Source of the DNA: Jatrophihabitans telluris
Lineage (GTDB): Bacteria; Actinomycetota; Actinomycetes; Mycobacteriales; Jatrophihabitantaceae
Direction of reading: 5' to 3'
Assembly (NCBI RefSeq): GCF_023516435.1
Contig: NZ_CP097332.1
Coordinates: forward strand, 3,100,001-3,164,000
Length of the DNA: 64,000 nucleotides
Shown here: positions 31,470 through 40,423 of the stretch, piece by piece
Position numbering within the stretch: the stretch's first letter is position 1
Layout: every line of letters begins with the position of its first letter
Made by a program: the position numbers and the translations under genes
Notes under the pieces: generated by a model
The model's database searches: none
Told to the model about the DNA's origin: nothing
The model's input: only the letters and a program-made list of their open reading frames with translations

Positions 31470-32696
31470 TCACAAAGCGTCGAGCAGGTCGCGCACCACG
31501 GCGTCGGCCAGCAGCCGCCCGCGCTGAGTGAGGACCAGGCGCCGTTCGTCCATCGCCGCCCGCTCGGCCAGTCCCCACCCCACCGACTGTTCGGCTTGGC
31601 GCGTGAGCGCCAGCGGGAACGTGGTCAGGTCCAGGCCCTCTCGGAGCCGGACCTCCAACATCAGCCGCTCCACCAAGCGGTCCCGCGAGGACAGGTTCTC
31701 CCGCCCCGCGGCCGGGCTCTGGCCCGCATCCAGCGCCGCCGTGTAGCGCGTCGGGTGCTTGACGTTCCACCAGCGCAAGCCGCCGATGTGACTGTGCGCG
31801 CCGGGGCCGAGACCCCACCAGTTGTCACCGGACCAGTAGAGCCGGTTGTGCCGTGACTCGGCGGCCGGATTGCGGGCCCAGTTCGAGACCTCGTACCAGT
31901 GCAATCCCGCGCGCCGAAAGGCCTCGTCCGCTTGCACGTAGCGGTCGGCCAGCACATCGTCGTCCGGCGCGGCGATCCGTCCGGACCGCACTTTGCGCGC
32001 CAGCGCGGTGCCGTCCTCGACGATGAGGGCGTAGGCGGAGATGTGGTCGACATCGGTGGACAGGGCCGCGTCCAGGGACCGTTGCCATTCGTGCTCGGTC
32101 TCCCCCGGTGTGCCGTAGATGAGGTCGAGATTGACATGATCGAACCCGGCCGCCCGGGCCTCGGCCACCGCCTGCGTCGCCCGTTCGGGGCGATGGGTAC
32201 GGTCCAGAACGGCCAGCACGGACGGGACCGCCGACTGCATTCCCAGCGAGATCCGGTTGAACCCGGCCTCGCGGAGTTTGGCCAGGTAAGCCGGAGCGAC
32301 GGTCTCGGGGTTGGCCTCGGTGGTGATCTCGGCGTCCGGGGCCAGCCCGAACTCGGCTGCTATCTCCTTGAGGATCTCGCCCAGATGTTCGGCCGGCAGC
32401 AAGGTCGGAGTGCCCCCGCCGAAGAAGACCGTGGACACCGGCGGTGCGCCGCTCGGCAGCACGTCACGCGCGAGCCGGATCTCGGCCAGCACCGTGTCGG
32501 CGTAGGATCCACGGCTCACGCCGGGGCCGAGCTCGTCCGCGGTGTAGGTGTTGAAGTCGCAGTAGCCGCAGCGCACCGTGCAGAACGGGACGTGGACGTA
32601 GAAGCCGAGTTGTCGGCCACGCAGTTCCAGCAACGCCGCGCCGGGCAGGTGGCCGTCGGCGGGAGCGGGATCTCCGATCGGGAGCGCGGAAGGCAT
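31470..32696 (-). CDS. hemW: Radical SAM haem chaperone HemW
   Basis: 408 residues from the ATG at 32696 (MPSALPIGDPAPADGHLPGAALLELRGRQLGFYVHVPFCTVRCGYCDF); a longer frame to 32756 lacks support. The [4Fe-4S]-binding CxxxCxxC is Cys39/Cys43/Cys46. VFFGGGTPTLLP, LGMQSAVPSVLAVLDRTH and NLDLIYGTPGETEHEWQ are typical. The HemN-type C-terminal domain follows. HemW inserts haem into proteins and is often annotated as coproporphyrinogen dehydrogenase; the single CxxxCxxC without the extra HemN N-terminal cysteine supports HemW. Matches Rv2388c. Confidence 0.94.
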   Translation of the reverse strand: MPSALPIGDPAPADGHLPGAALLELRGRQLGFYVHVPFCTVRCGYCDFNTYTADELGPGVSRGSYADTVLAEIRLARDVLPSGAPPVSTVFFGGGTPTLLPAEHLGEILKEIAAEFGLAPDAEITTEANPETVAPAYLAKLREAGFNRISLGMQSAVPSVLAVLDRTHRPERATQAVAEARAAGFDHVNLDLIYGTPGETEHEWQRSLDAALSTDVDHISAYALIVEDGTALARKVRSGRIAAPDDDVLADRYVQADEAFRRAGLHWYEVSNWARNPAAESRHNRLYWSGDNWWGLGPGAHSHIGGLRWWNVKHPTRYTAALDAGQSPAAGRENLSSRDRLVERLMLEVRLREGLDLTTFPLALTRQAEQSVGWGLAERAAMDERRLVLTQRGRLLADAVVRDLLDAL

Positions 32697-32790
32697 GCGT
32701 TCAGTGTTGAATGCCGAGGAGGTCTTTGCCGAATCGACCCGCCGCACCGGCCGCACCGATTACGACCGTCTCGACTGATCCGAGGAGCTC

Positions 32791-33564
32791 ATGGCAACCG
32801 TGCACTACGCCGTCGAAGGCGGCGTCGCCACCCTCACCCTGGACGCGCCGGAGCGGCGCAATGCACTGTCGGCCCCGCTGCTGCGGGTCTTACGTGACCA
32901 TCTGGACTCCGCCGAGGCAGACCCGACGGTGCGGGCCGTGGTGCTCAGCCACGTCGGCCCGGTCTTCAGCTCGGGCATGGACTTGACGCAGGTCTCAGAT
33001 GTCGCCGAGCAGGACCAGCCCATCCGGGCGTTCCCGGTGTTGCTCCAGCGGCTGTGGGAATTCGGCAAGCCGGTCCTGGCGCGAGTGGACGGCAAGGCGC
33101 GAGCGGGCGGAATCGGATTGGTAGCCGTTTGCGACATCGTGCTGGCGACAGCCGCCTCGGATTTCGCCTTCACCGAGGTACGTCTCGGGTTGGTGCCGGC
33201 GGTCATCTCCGTCCCGCTGCTCAAGCAACTGTCGCCTCGCGAGGCGATGGAGCTGTTGCTCACCGGCGAAACCTTCGGCGCCGAGCGTGCGCGGCAACTG
33301 GGCCTGATCAACTCGGTGTGCGCGGACGTGGCCGCGTTGGATCTCGAGCTCACGCGTTATCTGCAGCTGCTCCGGCTCGGCGAACCGGGCGCCCTCGCGG
33401 CAACGAAGATAATGGCGCGCCGCGACCGGTCCGGGGTGGACATGGCCGAGGACTTCGCGGCGATGAGCGAGCTGTCGGCGGGTTTCTTCGCTGGACCGCA
33501 GGCGGCCGAGGGCATTGCGGCGTTCGCGGCCAAACGGCGCCCCCGGTGGGCCGAGGGGGACTGA
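32791..33564 (+). CDS. Enoyl-CoA hydratase/isomerase family protein
   Basis: 257 residues. Crotonase fold: oxyanion-hole segments GPVFSSGMDLTQV and GKARAGGIGLVAVCDIVLA, followed by FTEVRLGLVPAVISVPLLKQLSPREAMELLLTGETFGAERARQLGLINSV. One of the two usual catalytic glutamates is visible as FTEVRLGL. It acts on acyl-CoA thioesters in the cytoplasm. Divergent from hemW with a 94-bp gap, and convergent with an RNase gene. No other beta-oxidation gene is adjacent, though an acyl-CoA dehydrogenase lies at 39 kb. Exact substrate unknown. Confidence 0.9.
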   Translation: MATVHYAVEGGVATLTLDAPERRNALSAPLLRVLRDHLDSAEADPTVRAVVLSHVGPVFSSGMDLTQVSDVAEQDQPIRAFPVLLQRLWEFGKPVLARVDGKARAGGIGLVAVCDIVLATAASDFAFTEVRLGLVPAVISVPLLKQLSPREAMELLLTGETFGAERARQLGLINSVCADVAALDLELTRYLQLLRLGEPGALAATKIMARRDRSGVDMAEDFAAMSELSAGFFAGPQAAEGIAAFAAKRRPRWAEGD

Positions 33565-33576
33565 GCCGAGCGAGCT

Positions 33577-34113
33577 TCAGCGAGTGATGTCGACGCTGAC
33601 GAAGCTGGCGTAGTGATCGCCGGTGTAGTAGTACTCCCCGCCCCTGCCGGTGATGATCCGCCGGGCGCCTCGATCGGACTCGCCAGGCGTGGGCACGGTG
33701 TACTCGTGGTAGTAGCCGTGCGGGTGCGGAGCGAGCAGCCGCTCGGCGTTGTCGAACACCACGCCGTCGCGTGAGTAGGGAAACGGGCCGCCGCGGAGAA
33801 TGAGCCTGACCGTGGTGGAGGCCTGGGCCGGAAGGCCGGACAAGGCAACCGCCCCGTCCGGCAGCGGTTGGCCCGTGCGTGAGAGCGAGGAACCGGGGAC
33901 CTGCGGACCGATCGGGCCCGGCCGGCGTGACCCGGTGACGCTTGCCGTGCCGGCAGCCGGACCGGACGTCCCGGTGGTGTGCTGGTGGCTCGGTCGGGTG
34001 GGATTTCCGGAGCTGTCCAGCCCGCGTGCGGCGTAGCCCACGACCAGGAGCAGGATGAGAACGATCAGAGCGAGCAGCGGTCGTCGACGCAGTGCGGCCC
34101 GCAGGTTGAGCAT
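33577..34113 (-). CDS. Secreted guanyl-specific ribonuclease (RNase Sa/barnase-like)
   Basis: 178 residues. An N-terminal hydrophobic segment (residues about 11-28) looks like a signal anchor, followed by a Pro/Ser/Gly-rich linker. The C-terminal 85 residues are very similar to RNase Sa: GLPAQASTTVRLILRGGPFPYSRDGVVFDNAERLL, GYYHEYTVPTPGESDRGARRIITG and YYYTGDHYASF. The catalytic residues align as Glu137, Arg152 and His167. It cleaves RNA 3' of guanosine. An extracellular or membrane-tethered location protects the host. No barstar-like inhibitor gene is adjacent in the window. Confidence 0.9.
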   Translation of the reverse strand: MLNLRAALRRRPLLALIVLILLLVVGYAARGLDSSGNPTRPSHQHTTGTSGPAAGTASVTGSRRPGPIGPQVPGSSLSRTGQPLPDGAVALSGLPAQASTTVRLILRGGPFPYSRDGVVFDNAERLLAPHPHGYYHEYTVPTPGESDRGARRIITGRGGEYYYTGDHYASFVSVDITR

Positions 34114-34203
34114 TCGGACAGCCTAGTTCTCGGCTGATCACCACCTGTTGGGCGCTCCGCCGGACGTGATGTGCGCGCGGGCGCGGTCAGAAAGGGTTGT
34201 CCA

Positions 34204-34944
34204 TTGACCGACGCGATCACCACGGCCAGCATTCGGCTTTCGGGTGCGGGGGGTGATGAGATCGAGGCTTATCAAGCCCGGCCGGCAGGCCCTGAGCCGC
34301 GCGGTGGCGTGGTCGTGATCCATCATCTGCCCGGATTCGATCGCTGGAGCAAGGAGGTCGCTCGCCGGTTCGCCGTCGACGGCTACGACGTGCTCGTCCC
34401 GAATCTGTACTGGCGCGAGGCGCCTGGCGCCGAGCCGGACGATGCCGCCGCGGTCGGTCGAGCGCAGGGCGGCGTGCCGGACGAGCGGGTGATCGGCGAT
34501 GTCGCGGGGGCCGTGGAGTACCTTCGCGGGCTGCCGACGTCCAACGGCAAAGTCGGTGTGATCGGCCACTGCTCCGGCGGCCGCCAGGCCGTACTGGTGG
34601 CGTGCAACCTGGAACTCGACGCGGCGGTCGACTGTTACGGGGCCTACGTCGTCGGGACTCCACCGCCGGACTTCGTCTTGAAGGTGACGGGCCTGGAGAA
34701 TCAGTTGGGCAACCTGTCCGCGCCGTTGCTCGGCCTGTTCGGAAACGACGACGGCCACCCGTCGGCGAGCGAGGTGAATACGCTCGACGGCCTGCTCACG
34801 GAGCTGGGCAAGGAGCATGAGTTCCACCGTTACGAGGGGGCGGGGCATGCGTTCTTCGCCACCGACCGTCCGTCCTACCGGGTGGAAGCGGCCCTGGACG
34901 GGTACCAGCGCATCGGCGCGTTCTTCGGCCGGACCCTGAACTGA
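34204..34944 (+). CDS. Dienelactone hydrolase family protein
   Basis: 246 residues from a TTG at 34204, preceded by AAAGGG at proper distance; the in-frame start further upstream gives no family match. The alpha/beta hydrolase nucleophile is Cys123 in GVIGHCSGGRQAV, with an acid in LFGNDDGHPS and His in GAGHAFF, the DLH triad. VVVIHHLPGFDRWSKEVARRFAVDGYDVLVPNLYWR is typical. It hydrolyses cyclic esters/lactones; the physiological substrate is unknown. A DUF6295-like gene follows after 13 bp with a strong ribosome-binding site, so they are co-expressed. Confidence 0.9.
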   Translation: MTDAITTASIRLSGAGGDEIEAYQARPAGPEPRGGVVVIHHLPGFDRWSKEVARRFAVDGYDVLVPNLYWREAPGAEPDDAAAVGRAQGGVPDERVIGDVAGAVEYLRGLPTSNGKVGVIGHCSGGRQAVLVACNLELDAAVDCYGAYVVGTPPPDFVLKVTGLENQLGNLSAPLLGLFGNDDGHPSASEVNTLDGLLTELGKEHEFHRYEGAGHAFFATDRPSYRVEAALDGYQRIGAFFGRTLN

Positions 34945-34957
34945 ACCGGAGGCAGCA

Positions 34958-35221
34958 GTGTGCACCTACAACACCGAGTACGCCCAGCTGACGGGTTCGG
35001 CGAAGGGCCGCAACGGCTGGTTCCGTCTCGACCAGGCGACCGTCTATTACGACCACCCGGTTCACGCGCCGGCCGAGCACACCCTCAACATCGATCTGGC
35101 CGACCGGACCGCCGGCCCCGGCGGGCGGCTCGCGGTCGAGTTGACCGCGTCGTCGGCCCGGGAGCTGGTGGCCGCGATCGAGCGAGCGTTGTCCGCCGTG
35201 CCCGACGACCTGTTGAGCTGA
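34958..35221 (+). CDS. DUF6295-like small protein
   Basis: 87 residues from a GTG with CGGAGG 8 bases upstream. CTYNTEYAQLTGSAKGRNGWFRLDQATVYYDHPVHAPAEHTLNIDL matches the family I know as DUF6295, small cytoplasmic proteins of unknown role found near DLH-type hydrolases. Co-transcribed with the dienelactone hydrolase. No catalytic motif beyond a single Cys is visible. The C-terminal helix contains ASSARELVAAIERALSAVPDD. Confidence 0.75.
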   Translation: MCTYNTEYAQLTGSAKGRNGWFRLDQATVYYDHPVHAPAEHTLNIDLADRTAGPGGRLAVELTASSARELVAAIERALSAVPDDLLS

Positions 35222-35279
35222 CGCCGGGCCGGGGCTCGGTGATCAGGGATGTCGCCGTAGTCGCCCTTGACCCGCACGC

Positions 35280-36863
35280 TCAGACGGGCTCGCCCACGGC
35301 TCGGTCCTCACCGGCTGCCCTGGCCCGGGCTTGCTGCTCATCGCCGCCTTTCTCCATGCCCTCGAACGCCGGTGCGGCCTCCGACGCTGGGGCGCGGATC
35401 AGGGCGACGACGACGACCGCCGCAAGGATCGCGGAGATCCCGGCGACCAGCATGACCGCACTGAGCCCGGACACCGAGCCACCGCGCAGGGCCTGATCGA
35501 AGCCGGAGCGGGCAGCGCCACTGAGCTTGGACAGTATTGCCGGACCTTGGCCGCCGGCCACGGCGTGCGCGGCCGAGTCGGCTCGAGGGACCGAGTGGTG
35601 CGTGAAGTAGGCGGCAATCCGCGCGGTGTAGATGGAGCCGAGGACAGCGATTCCCAGAGCCATGCCGAGTTGCCGGGCCGTGTTGACCGAGCCGGCGGCC
35701 ATACCGCCGCGCTGTAGCGGCACCGCAGACATCGCGGCCGAGCTCAGGACGGGCATGCCCATCCCCACTCCGATGCCGACCAGAATCAGCCCCGGAACCG
35801 GCGCCGTGGCGCCCGCCGAACCATGCAGCAGCACGCCTTGCAGAACGTCACCGGCCCCGATGAACGCGAGCCCGCCGGCGATCACCCGGCCCGGGTGCTT
35901 GTCGTGCAGGAACCGACTGCCGACCCCACTGGTGACGAACGCGGCCACGCTCAAGGGCAGGCCGCCGATGACACCGGCCATGATCGGGCTCTTGCCCAGC
36001 ACTGATTGCAACCAGATCGAGCTGTAGACCAGGCCGGCGAAGGCCGATCCGCTGAGGAAGAACCCGGCGACCAGCGACCCACTGAACGTGGCGTTGCGGA
36101 GCAGGCCGAGATCCAGCATCGGAGCCGCCACCCGCCGTTCCACCAGCACGAACGCGACGCCTGCGACGACGGCCACCACGAAGGACACGACGGCCGAGGT
36201 GGACGTCCAGCCGTGCTCGCCCGCCACGATCAGGCCGTAGGTCAGGGTGCCGGCGGCGGCGGAGAACAGGACGAGGCCCGCAAGATCAAGACTGGTGCGA
36301 GCCGCGGCATGACGGCCGCCGGGCAGCACGGCCAGGCACAGGGCCACCGTGATGACCGAGATCGGCAGGTTGACGAAGAAGATCCAGCGCCAGGACAGAG
36401 ACTCGGTCAGCAGGCCGCCGGCGATCGGGCCGATCGCCGCGGACGCGCCCCCGACTGCGCCCCACACGCCGTAGGCCGTACCCCGGTCGCGCCCCTGGTA
36501 GGCCGAATTCAGCAGCGCGAAGACGGTGGCGAACATCGCCGCACCACCGATGCCCTGCAATCCGCGAGCCGCGATCAACAGCCCGGCGTTGGGAGCGATA
36601 CCGCTGAAGAAGGACGCCACCGCGAACAGCACGAGCCCGACCAGGTAGACCCGTCGGTGCCCGAGCAGGTCGGCCACGCCGCCGGCAGCGAGCAGTAGCG
36701 CGGCCAGCGTCAGGGCGTAGATGTCGACCACCCACTGCAGCGAAGTGAACGAGGTCTTCAGATCGCCGGCCATGTCGGGCAGTGCGACGTTGACGATCGT
36801 GACGTCAACCAGCAGCATCAGCGTGCCCAGGCTGACGGCAACGAGCGGCCACCACTTGCGCAT
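35280..36863 (-). CDS. DHA2-family multidrug efflux MFS transporter (EmrB/QacA-like)
   Basis: 527 residues from the ATG at 36863 with GGGAGG five bases upstream. About 14 hydrophobic segments. The DHA2 antiporter signature region is TLMLLVDVTIVNVALPDMAGDL with the acidic residue in segment 1 (Asp), and motif A-like GGVADLLGHRRVYLVG, motif C-like GPIAGGLLTESLSWRWIFFVNLPI. It exports drugs or amphiphiles using the proton gradient. Divergent to it, 150 bp away, is an Lrp-type regulator, its probable controller. Confidence 0.93.
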   Translation of the reverse strand: MRKWWPLVAVSLGTLMLLVDVTIVNVALPDMAGDLKTSFTSLQWVVDIYALTLAALLLAAGGVADLLGHRRVYLVGLVLFAVASFFSGIAPNAGLLIAARGLQGIGGAAMFATVFALLNSAYQGRDRGTAYGVWGAVGGASAAIGPIAGGLLTESLSWRWIFFVNLPISVITVALCLAVLPGGRHAAARTSLDLAGLVLFSAAAGTLTYGLIVAGEHGWTSTSAVVSFVVAVVAGVAFVLVERRVAAPMLDLGLLRNATFSGSLVAGFFLSGSAFAGLVYSSIWLQSVLGKSPIMAGVIGGLPLSVAAFVTSGVGSRFLHDKHPGRVIAGGLAFIGAGDVLQGVLLHGSAGATAPVPGLILVGIGVGMGMPVLSSAAMSAVPLQRGGMAAGSVNTARQLGMALGIAVLGSIYTARIAAYFTHHSVPRADSAAHAVAGGQGPAILSKLSGAARSGFDQALRGGSVSGLSAVMLVAGISAILAAVVVVALIRAPASEAAPAFEGMEKGGDEQQARARAAGEDRAVGEPV

Positions 36864-36919
36864 TGGTTCCTCCCAGAAATCGATCACGTTCCCGCGGCCG
36901 CCTGGTAGCCCGCTCGGCA

Positions 36920-36956
36920 GTATCAGCCCCGGCCCCGTCGGTCTCGCTGTATCAGC
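36920..36956. promoter_or_regulatory. Repeated GTATCAGC boxes in the exporter/Lrp divergent region
   Basis: GTATCAGC occurs at 36920-36927 and again at 36949-36956, 29 bp apart (near three helical turns). Candidate binding site for the Lrp-type regulator controlling both divergent promoters. Confidence 0.45.
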
Positions 36957-37013
36957 TTGCTCCAGGGGTCTGACAACTACGGGCTCGGTCGGGCCTGTTC
37001 GTAGAATTCCTCC

Positions 37014-38057
37014 ATGCCTGGATCGACATCATCGAAATCCTCCACCATCGATCGAGTAGATCGCCAGATCATTCACTGCCTCCAGCTGTCTCCGCGCGCC
37101 GGGTTCAGCCGGATCGCCGCTGCGGTCGACGTGAGCGAGCAGACCGTCGCCCGGCGCTACCGGAGGCTGGTGTCCGAGGGCGTCATCCGGGTGATCGCCG
37201 CCGCCGGACCCAACCGGGCGACGAACGCCTGGACGCTGCGCATCCAGTGCCGCCCCAACGCCGGTGCCCCCATGGCCGAGGCTCTTGCGGCCATGGATGA
37301 CGTGTCGTGGGTGACGCTGGTCGCCGCCGGGTCCGAGATCGTGTGCGCGGTTCGCTCCCGTAACCGGGCCGACAGTGACGAACTCCTCCTTCGCCGCATC
37401 CCCCGGACGGCCGAGGTTCTCAACTTCTCTGCGCACGCGTTGCTCCACCCGTTCCGCGCCGGCCGTGCCGATGACTGGGCCGGTTACGAGGACACCCTCG
37501 ACCGGCAGCGGCAGGACGCGTACCTGGTCGACAGTGACCTCGTCGGCTTCGTCCCCGGCACGTCCTACCGCCGAGAGGCCATCGACGCGCAACTGCTGGA
37601 CACCCTCTCATCGGACGGCCGTGCCCCGATCGGCGAACTGGCCCGGATCGGCGAGTGCTCCCAAGGGCGGATCGCACGGCGGATCGAATACCTGCAACGG
37701 GCCGGTGAACTGCGCTTCGAGGTCGAGATCTCCGGCGCGGCATTGGGCTTCGGTACAACGGCCTATCTCTGGCTCGTCGTGGAGCCCGCTCAACTCGCCG
37801 CGGCCGGGGCCGCCATCGCCGACCACGTCGAGGTCTCATTCGTAGCGGCGGTCACCGGCGCGGCCAACCTGATGGTCTCGGTGCTGTGCCACGATTCCGA
37901 AGAGCTCTACGCCTATGTGACCAACCGGATCGGCGCGATTGCCGGGGTTCGGCAGGCCGAGATTTCGGTGGCTCTGCGACGAGTGAAGTACGAGCGGAGC
38001 CGGGTCACCAACGAGCGGGTCCGCAGCAGCGCGCGGGCCGTCAATCGCTTGGCCTGA
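37014..38057 (+). CDS. Lrp/AsnC-family transcriptional regulator, double-domain type
   Basis: 347 residues, about twice a typical Lrp protein. The first HTH is in DRVDRQIIHCLQLSPRAGFSRIAAAVDVSEQTVARRYRRLVSEGVIR, and a second in DAQLLDTLSSDGRAPIGELARIGECSQGRIARRIEYLQRAGELRF. Each is followed by a ligand-binding RAM-like segment (WTLRIQCRPNAGAPMAEALAAMDDVSWVTLVAAGSEIVC; LGFGTTAYLWLVVEPAQLAAAGAAIADHVEVSFVAAVTG). Tandem Lrp repeats of this kind are known in actinobacteria. Divergent from the DHA2 exporter, so likely its regulator. Ligand unknown. Confidence 0.9.
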   Translation: MPGSTSSKSSTIDRVDRQIIHCLQLSPRAGFSRIAAAVDVSEQTVARRYRRLVSEGVIRVIAAAGPNRATNAWTLRIQCRPNAGAPMAEALAAMDDVSWVTLVAAGSEIVCAVRSRNRADSDELLLRRIPRTAEVLNFSAHALLHPFRAGRADDWAGYEDTLDRQRQDAYLVDSDLVGFVPGTSYRREAIDAQLLDTLSSDGRAPIGELARIGECSQGRIARRIEYLQRAGELRFEVEISGAALGFGTTAYLWLVVEPAQLAAAGAAIADHVEVSFVAAVTGAANLMVSVLCHDSEELYAYVTNRIGAIAGVRQAEISVALRRVKYERSRVTNERVRSSARAVNRLA

Positions 38058-38094
38058 ACGGGCACAGCGCAGGTGCCCCGTCTAGGGTCAGCCC

Positions 38095-39063
38095 ATGCGC
38101 GCTGCCTACGCCACGTCATTCAACCCGGACGCTCCCCTCGACGGGCTGGAGCTGGGTGAACGTCCCGAGCCCGAGCCGATGCCGGGCTGGACCACCGTGC
38201 AGGTGAAGGCCACCAGCCTCAACCACCACGACTTGTGGACGTTGCGCGGAGTCGGCATCAGCGAAGACCGCCTGCCCATGATCCTGGGCTGCGATGCTGC
38301 CGGGATCGATACCGCAACCGGCAAGGAGGTCGTGGTTCACTCGGTGATCAGCGGAGACAACTGGACGGGTGACGAAACCCTCGATCCCACTCGGTCCCTG
38401 TTGTCCGAGCGACACCAGGGCACCTTCGCCGAATACGTGCGAGTGCCCGCCGCCAACGTCATCGACAAGCCGGCCGAGCTCAGCTTCGCCGAGGCGGCCT
38501 GCCTGCCGACCGCTTGGCTGACGGCCTACCGCATGCTGTTCGTCAATTCCTCGCTGCGGCCGGGTCAGAGCGTGCTCGTTCAGGGCGCGTCCGGCGGTGT
38601 CGCCTCGGCGTGCATCAGCCTGGCCCGGGTGGCCGGGCTACGGGTCTGGGCCACCGCTCGGACGGAGGCCAAACAGCAGGCGGCACTGGACTTCGGCGCC
38701 CATCAGGCTTTCCCGCCGGGCGCGCGGCTGCCCGAGCGGGTCGACGCCGTCATGGAGACGGTCGGCGCGGCAACGTGGTCACATTCGCTCAAGTCGCTGC
38801 GACCCGGGGGCCAGGTCGTGATCTCAGGGGCGACGTCCGGGGCGTTGCCGCCGGCCGAACTGAACCGCATCTTCTTCCTGCAGCTGCAGATCATCGGATC
38901 GACGATGGGAACCCGGGCCGAGTTGGCCGATCTGATGCAGCTGCTCCGCGACACCGGCCTGCGGCCGCGCATCGATCGCGTCCTGCCGCTCAGCGACGTC
39001 GGGCAGGCCCTGACCGCCATGCAATCCGGTCAGCTGCTCGGCAAGATCGTGCTCGAGCCCTGA
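38095..39063 (+). CDS. Zinc-type (MDR) alcohol dehydrogenase / quinone oxidoreductase-like protein
   Basis: 322 residues. GroES-like N-terminal domain: WTTVQVKATSLNHHDLWTLRGVG, ILGCDAAGIDTATGKEVV. Rossmann nucleotide-binding motif VLVQGASGGVASACISLARVAGLRVWATARTEAKQQAALDFGAH. NAD(P)H-dependent reduction of carbonyl or enone substrates is the usual reaction; catalytic zinc ligands are not all evident, pointing to the quinone-oxidoreductase side. It starts 37 bp after the Lrp gene and precedes an acyl-CoA dehydrogenase by 62 bp in the same direction; the three may share transcripts. Confidence 0.9.
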   Translation: MRAAYATSFNPDAPLDGLELGERPEPEPMPGWTTVQVKATSLNHHDLWTLRGVGISEDRLPMILGCDAAGIDTATGKEVVVHSVISGDNWTGDETLDPTRSLLSERHQGTFAEYVRVPAANVIDKPAELSFAEAACLPTAWLTAYRMLFVNSSLRPGQSVLVQGASGGVASACISLARVAGLRVWATARTEAKQQAALDFGAHQAFPPGARLPERVDAVMETVGAATWSHSLKSLRPGGQVVISGATSGALPPAELNRIFFLQLQIIGSTMGTRAELADLMQLLRDTGLRPRIDRVLPLSDVGQALTAMQSGQLLGKIVLEP

Positions 39064-39125
39064 GGCCGAACCGCGCCGAAACGTACGGCAGGCACTGGCC
39101 CGACAGTAGGAATCGGAGAATCATC

Positions 39126-40295
39126 GTGGACTTCTCGCTCAGCGACACCGAACGCGAGACCCGAAACTGGGTCCGCACCTTCGTCCAGCGCGAAATCATG
39201 CCGTTGGAGCCACTGGCACTGCGGCGTGAGCGCAACCATCAGCCCGGGTTGACCAGCGAGGAGATGGCGGAGCTGAGGCACAAGGCCCGCCAGTCGGGGT
39301 TCTGGGGTGTGCAGACTCCGGAGGAGTACGGCGGCATGGCCCTGTCGGCCGTGATGACCGCTCTGATCGAGGCCGAGCTAGGCCGCTCGTTCATCCCCTT
39401 CCGCTTCGGCGGCTATGCCGACAACATCCTCTTCCACGCCAACGACGAGCAGAAGGCCGAGTACCTGCTGCCGACCATCGAAGGCGACCGGGTGTCCTGT
39501 TTCGCCGTGACCGAACCGGGTGCCGGTTCGGACGCCACCGCGATCCGGACGACCGCCCGCAGGGACGGCTCGGACTGGATCATCAACGGCGAGAAGACCT
39601 TCATCACCGGCGGTAACGAGGCCGACTTCACGATGGTGTTCGCGATCACCGACGCGGACAAGGGGGTCAACGGTGGCGTGACCTGCTTCCTCGCCGACCG
39701 GGACATGGGTTGGAAGTCCGAATACATCGACACGATGGGCGAATGGGGTCCCGCGGCGTTGATCTTCGATGAGGTCCGGGTTCCCGAACGAAACGTGCTG
39801 GGTGAGGTCGGGCAGGGTTTCGCCCTGGCCATGCAGTGGATCGGGCGCGGCCGCTACCTGCTGCCGGCCAGGGCCATCGGGGCGTGCGAACGGCTGATCG
39901 AGATGGCCATGGAGCATGCCCGCAACCGGGTCACCTTCGGCGAACCGATCGCCGAGCGTCAGGCGATCCAATGGATGGTCGCCGATTCGGCCACGGAACT
40001 GGAAGCCCTGCGATGGCTGGTGCTCTCCGCGGCCTGGCAGGTCGATCAAGGGCTGGATTCCCGCCAGGCTCAGTCGATGGCCAAGCTCTACGGCGGCGTA
40101 CGGGCCAACGAGATCGTCGATCGGATGCTGCAGATTCACGGCGGGATGGGATACACCCGCGAACTCCCGATCGAACGCTGGTACCGGGAACTGCGGCTGC
40201 TGCGGATCTATGAGGGAACCGATGAGATCCAGCGGCGGACGATCTCGCGCAACCTGTTGAAGGGCCACGTGTCGATCCGGGGATTGCTCGGCTGA
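39126..40295 (+). CDS. Acyl-CoA dehydrogenase
   Basis: 389 residues from a GTG with GGAG eight bases upstream (VDFSLSDTERETRNWVRTFVQREIMPLEPLALRRERNHQPGLTSEEMAELRHKARQSGFWGVQTPEEYGGM). FAD-binding and active-site blocks: CFAVTEPGAGSDATAIRTTA, WIINGEKTFITGGNEADFTMV, RVTFGEPIAERQAIQWM and the C-terminal IHGGMGYTRELPIERWYRELRLLRIYEGTDEIQRRTISRNLL. It catalyses alpha,beta-dehydrogenation of acyl-CoA with electron transfer flavoprotein as acceptor. A hairpin terminator follows. Chain-length specificity is unknown. Confidence 0.95.
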   Translation: MDFSLSDTERETRNWVRTFVQREIMPLEPLALRRERNHQPGLTSEEMAELRHKARQSGFWGVQTPEEYGGMALSAVMTALIEAELGRSFIPFRFGGYADNILFHANDEQKAEYLLPTIEGDRVSCFAVTEPGAGSDATAIRTTARRDGSDWIINGEKTFITGGNEADFTMVFAITDADKGVNGGVTCFLADRDMGWKSEYIDTMGEWGPAALIFDEVRVPERNVLGEVGQGFALAMQWIGRGRYLLPARAIGACERLIEMAMEHARNRVTFGEPIAERQAIQWMVADSATELEALRWLVLSAAWQVDQGLDSRQAQSMAKLYGGVRANEIVDRMLQIHGGMGYTRELPIERWYRELRLLRIYEGTDEIQRRTISRNLLKGHVSIRGLLG

Positions 40296-40301
40296 CCCAC
40301 A

Positions 40302-40323
40302 CCGACCTCCGGCCTGAGGTCGG
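40302..40323 (+). terminator. Terminator-like hairpin after the acyl-CoA dehydrogenase
   Basis: CCGACCTC and GAGGTCGG form an eight-base perfect stem around CGGCCT, seven bases past the stop codon; only a short T run (ATCTTTG) follows further on. Confidence 0.6.
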
Positions 40324-40423
40324 CCGATCCGGTCGATCTTTGTGGCCAAAGGCATCTCGCGAGCCGCCGAATCCATTTATAGTTCCTGTGAGATTCGTCC
40401 GACTCTAAAGAGAAGAGTGTGCC

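Noticed and set aside
33565-34203. Search for a barstar-type immunity gene beside the RNase
   Set aside because: Neither flank encodes a barstar-like protein; neighbours are an enoyl-CoA hydratase and a dienelactone hydrolase.
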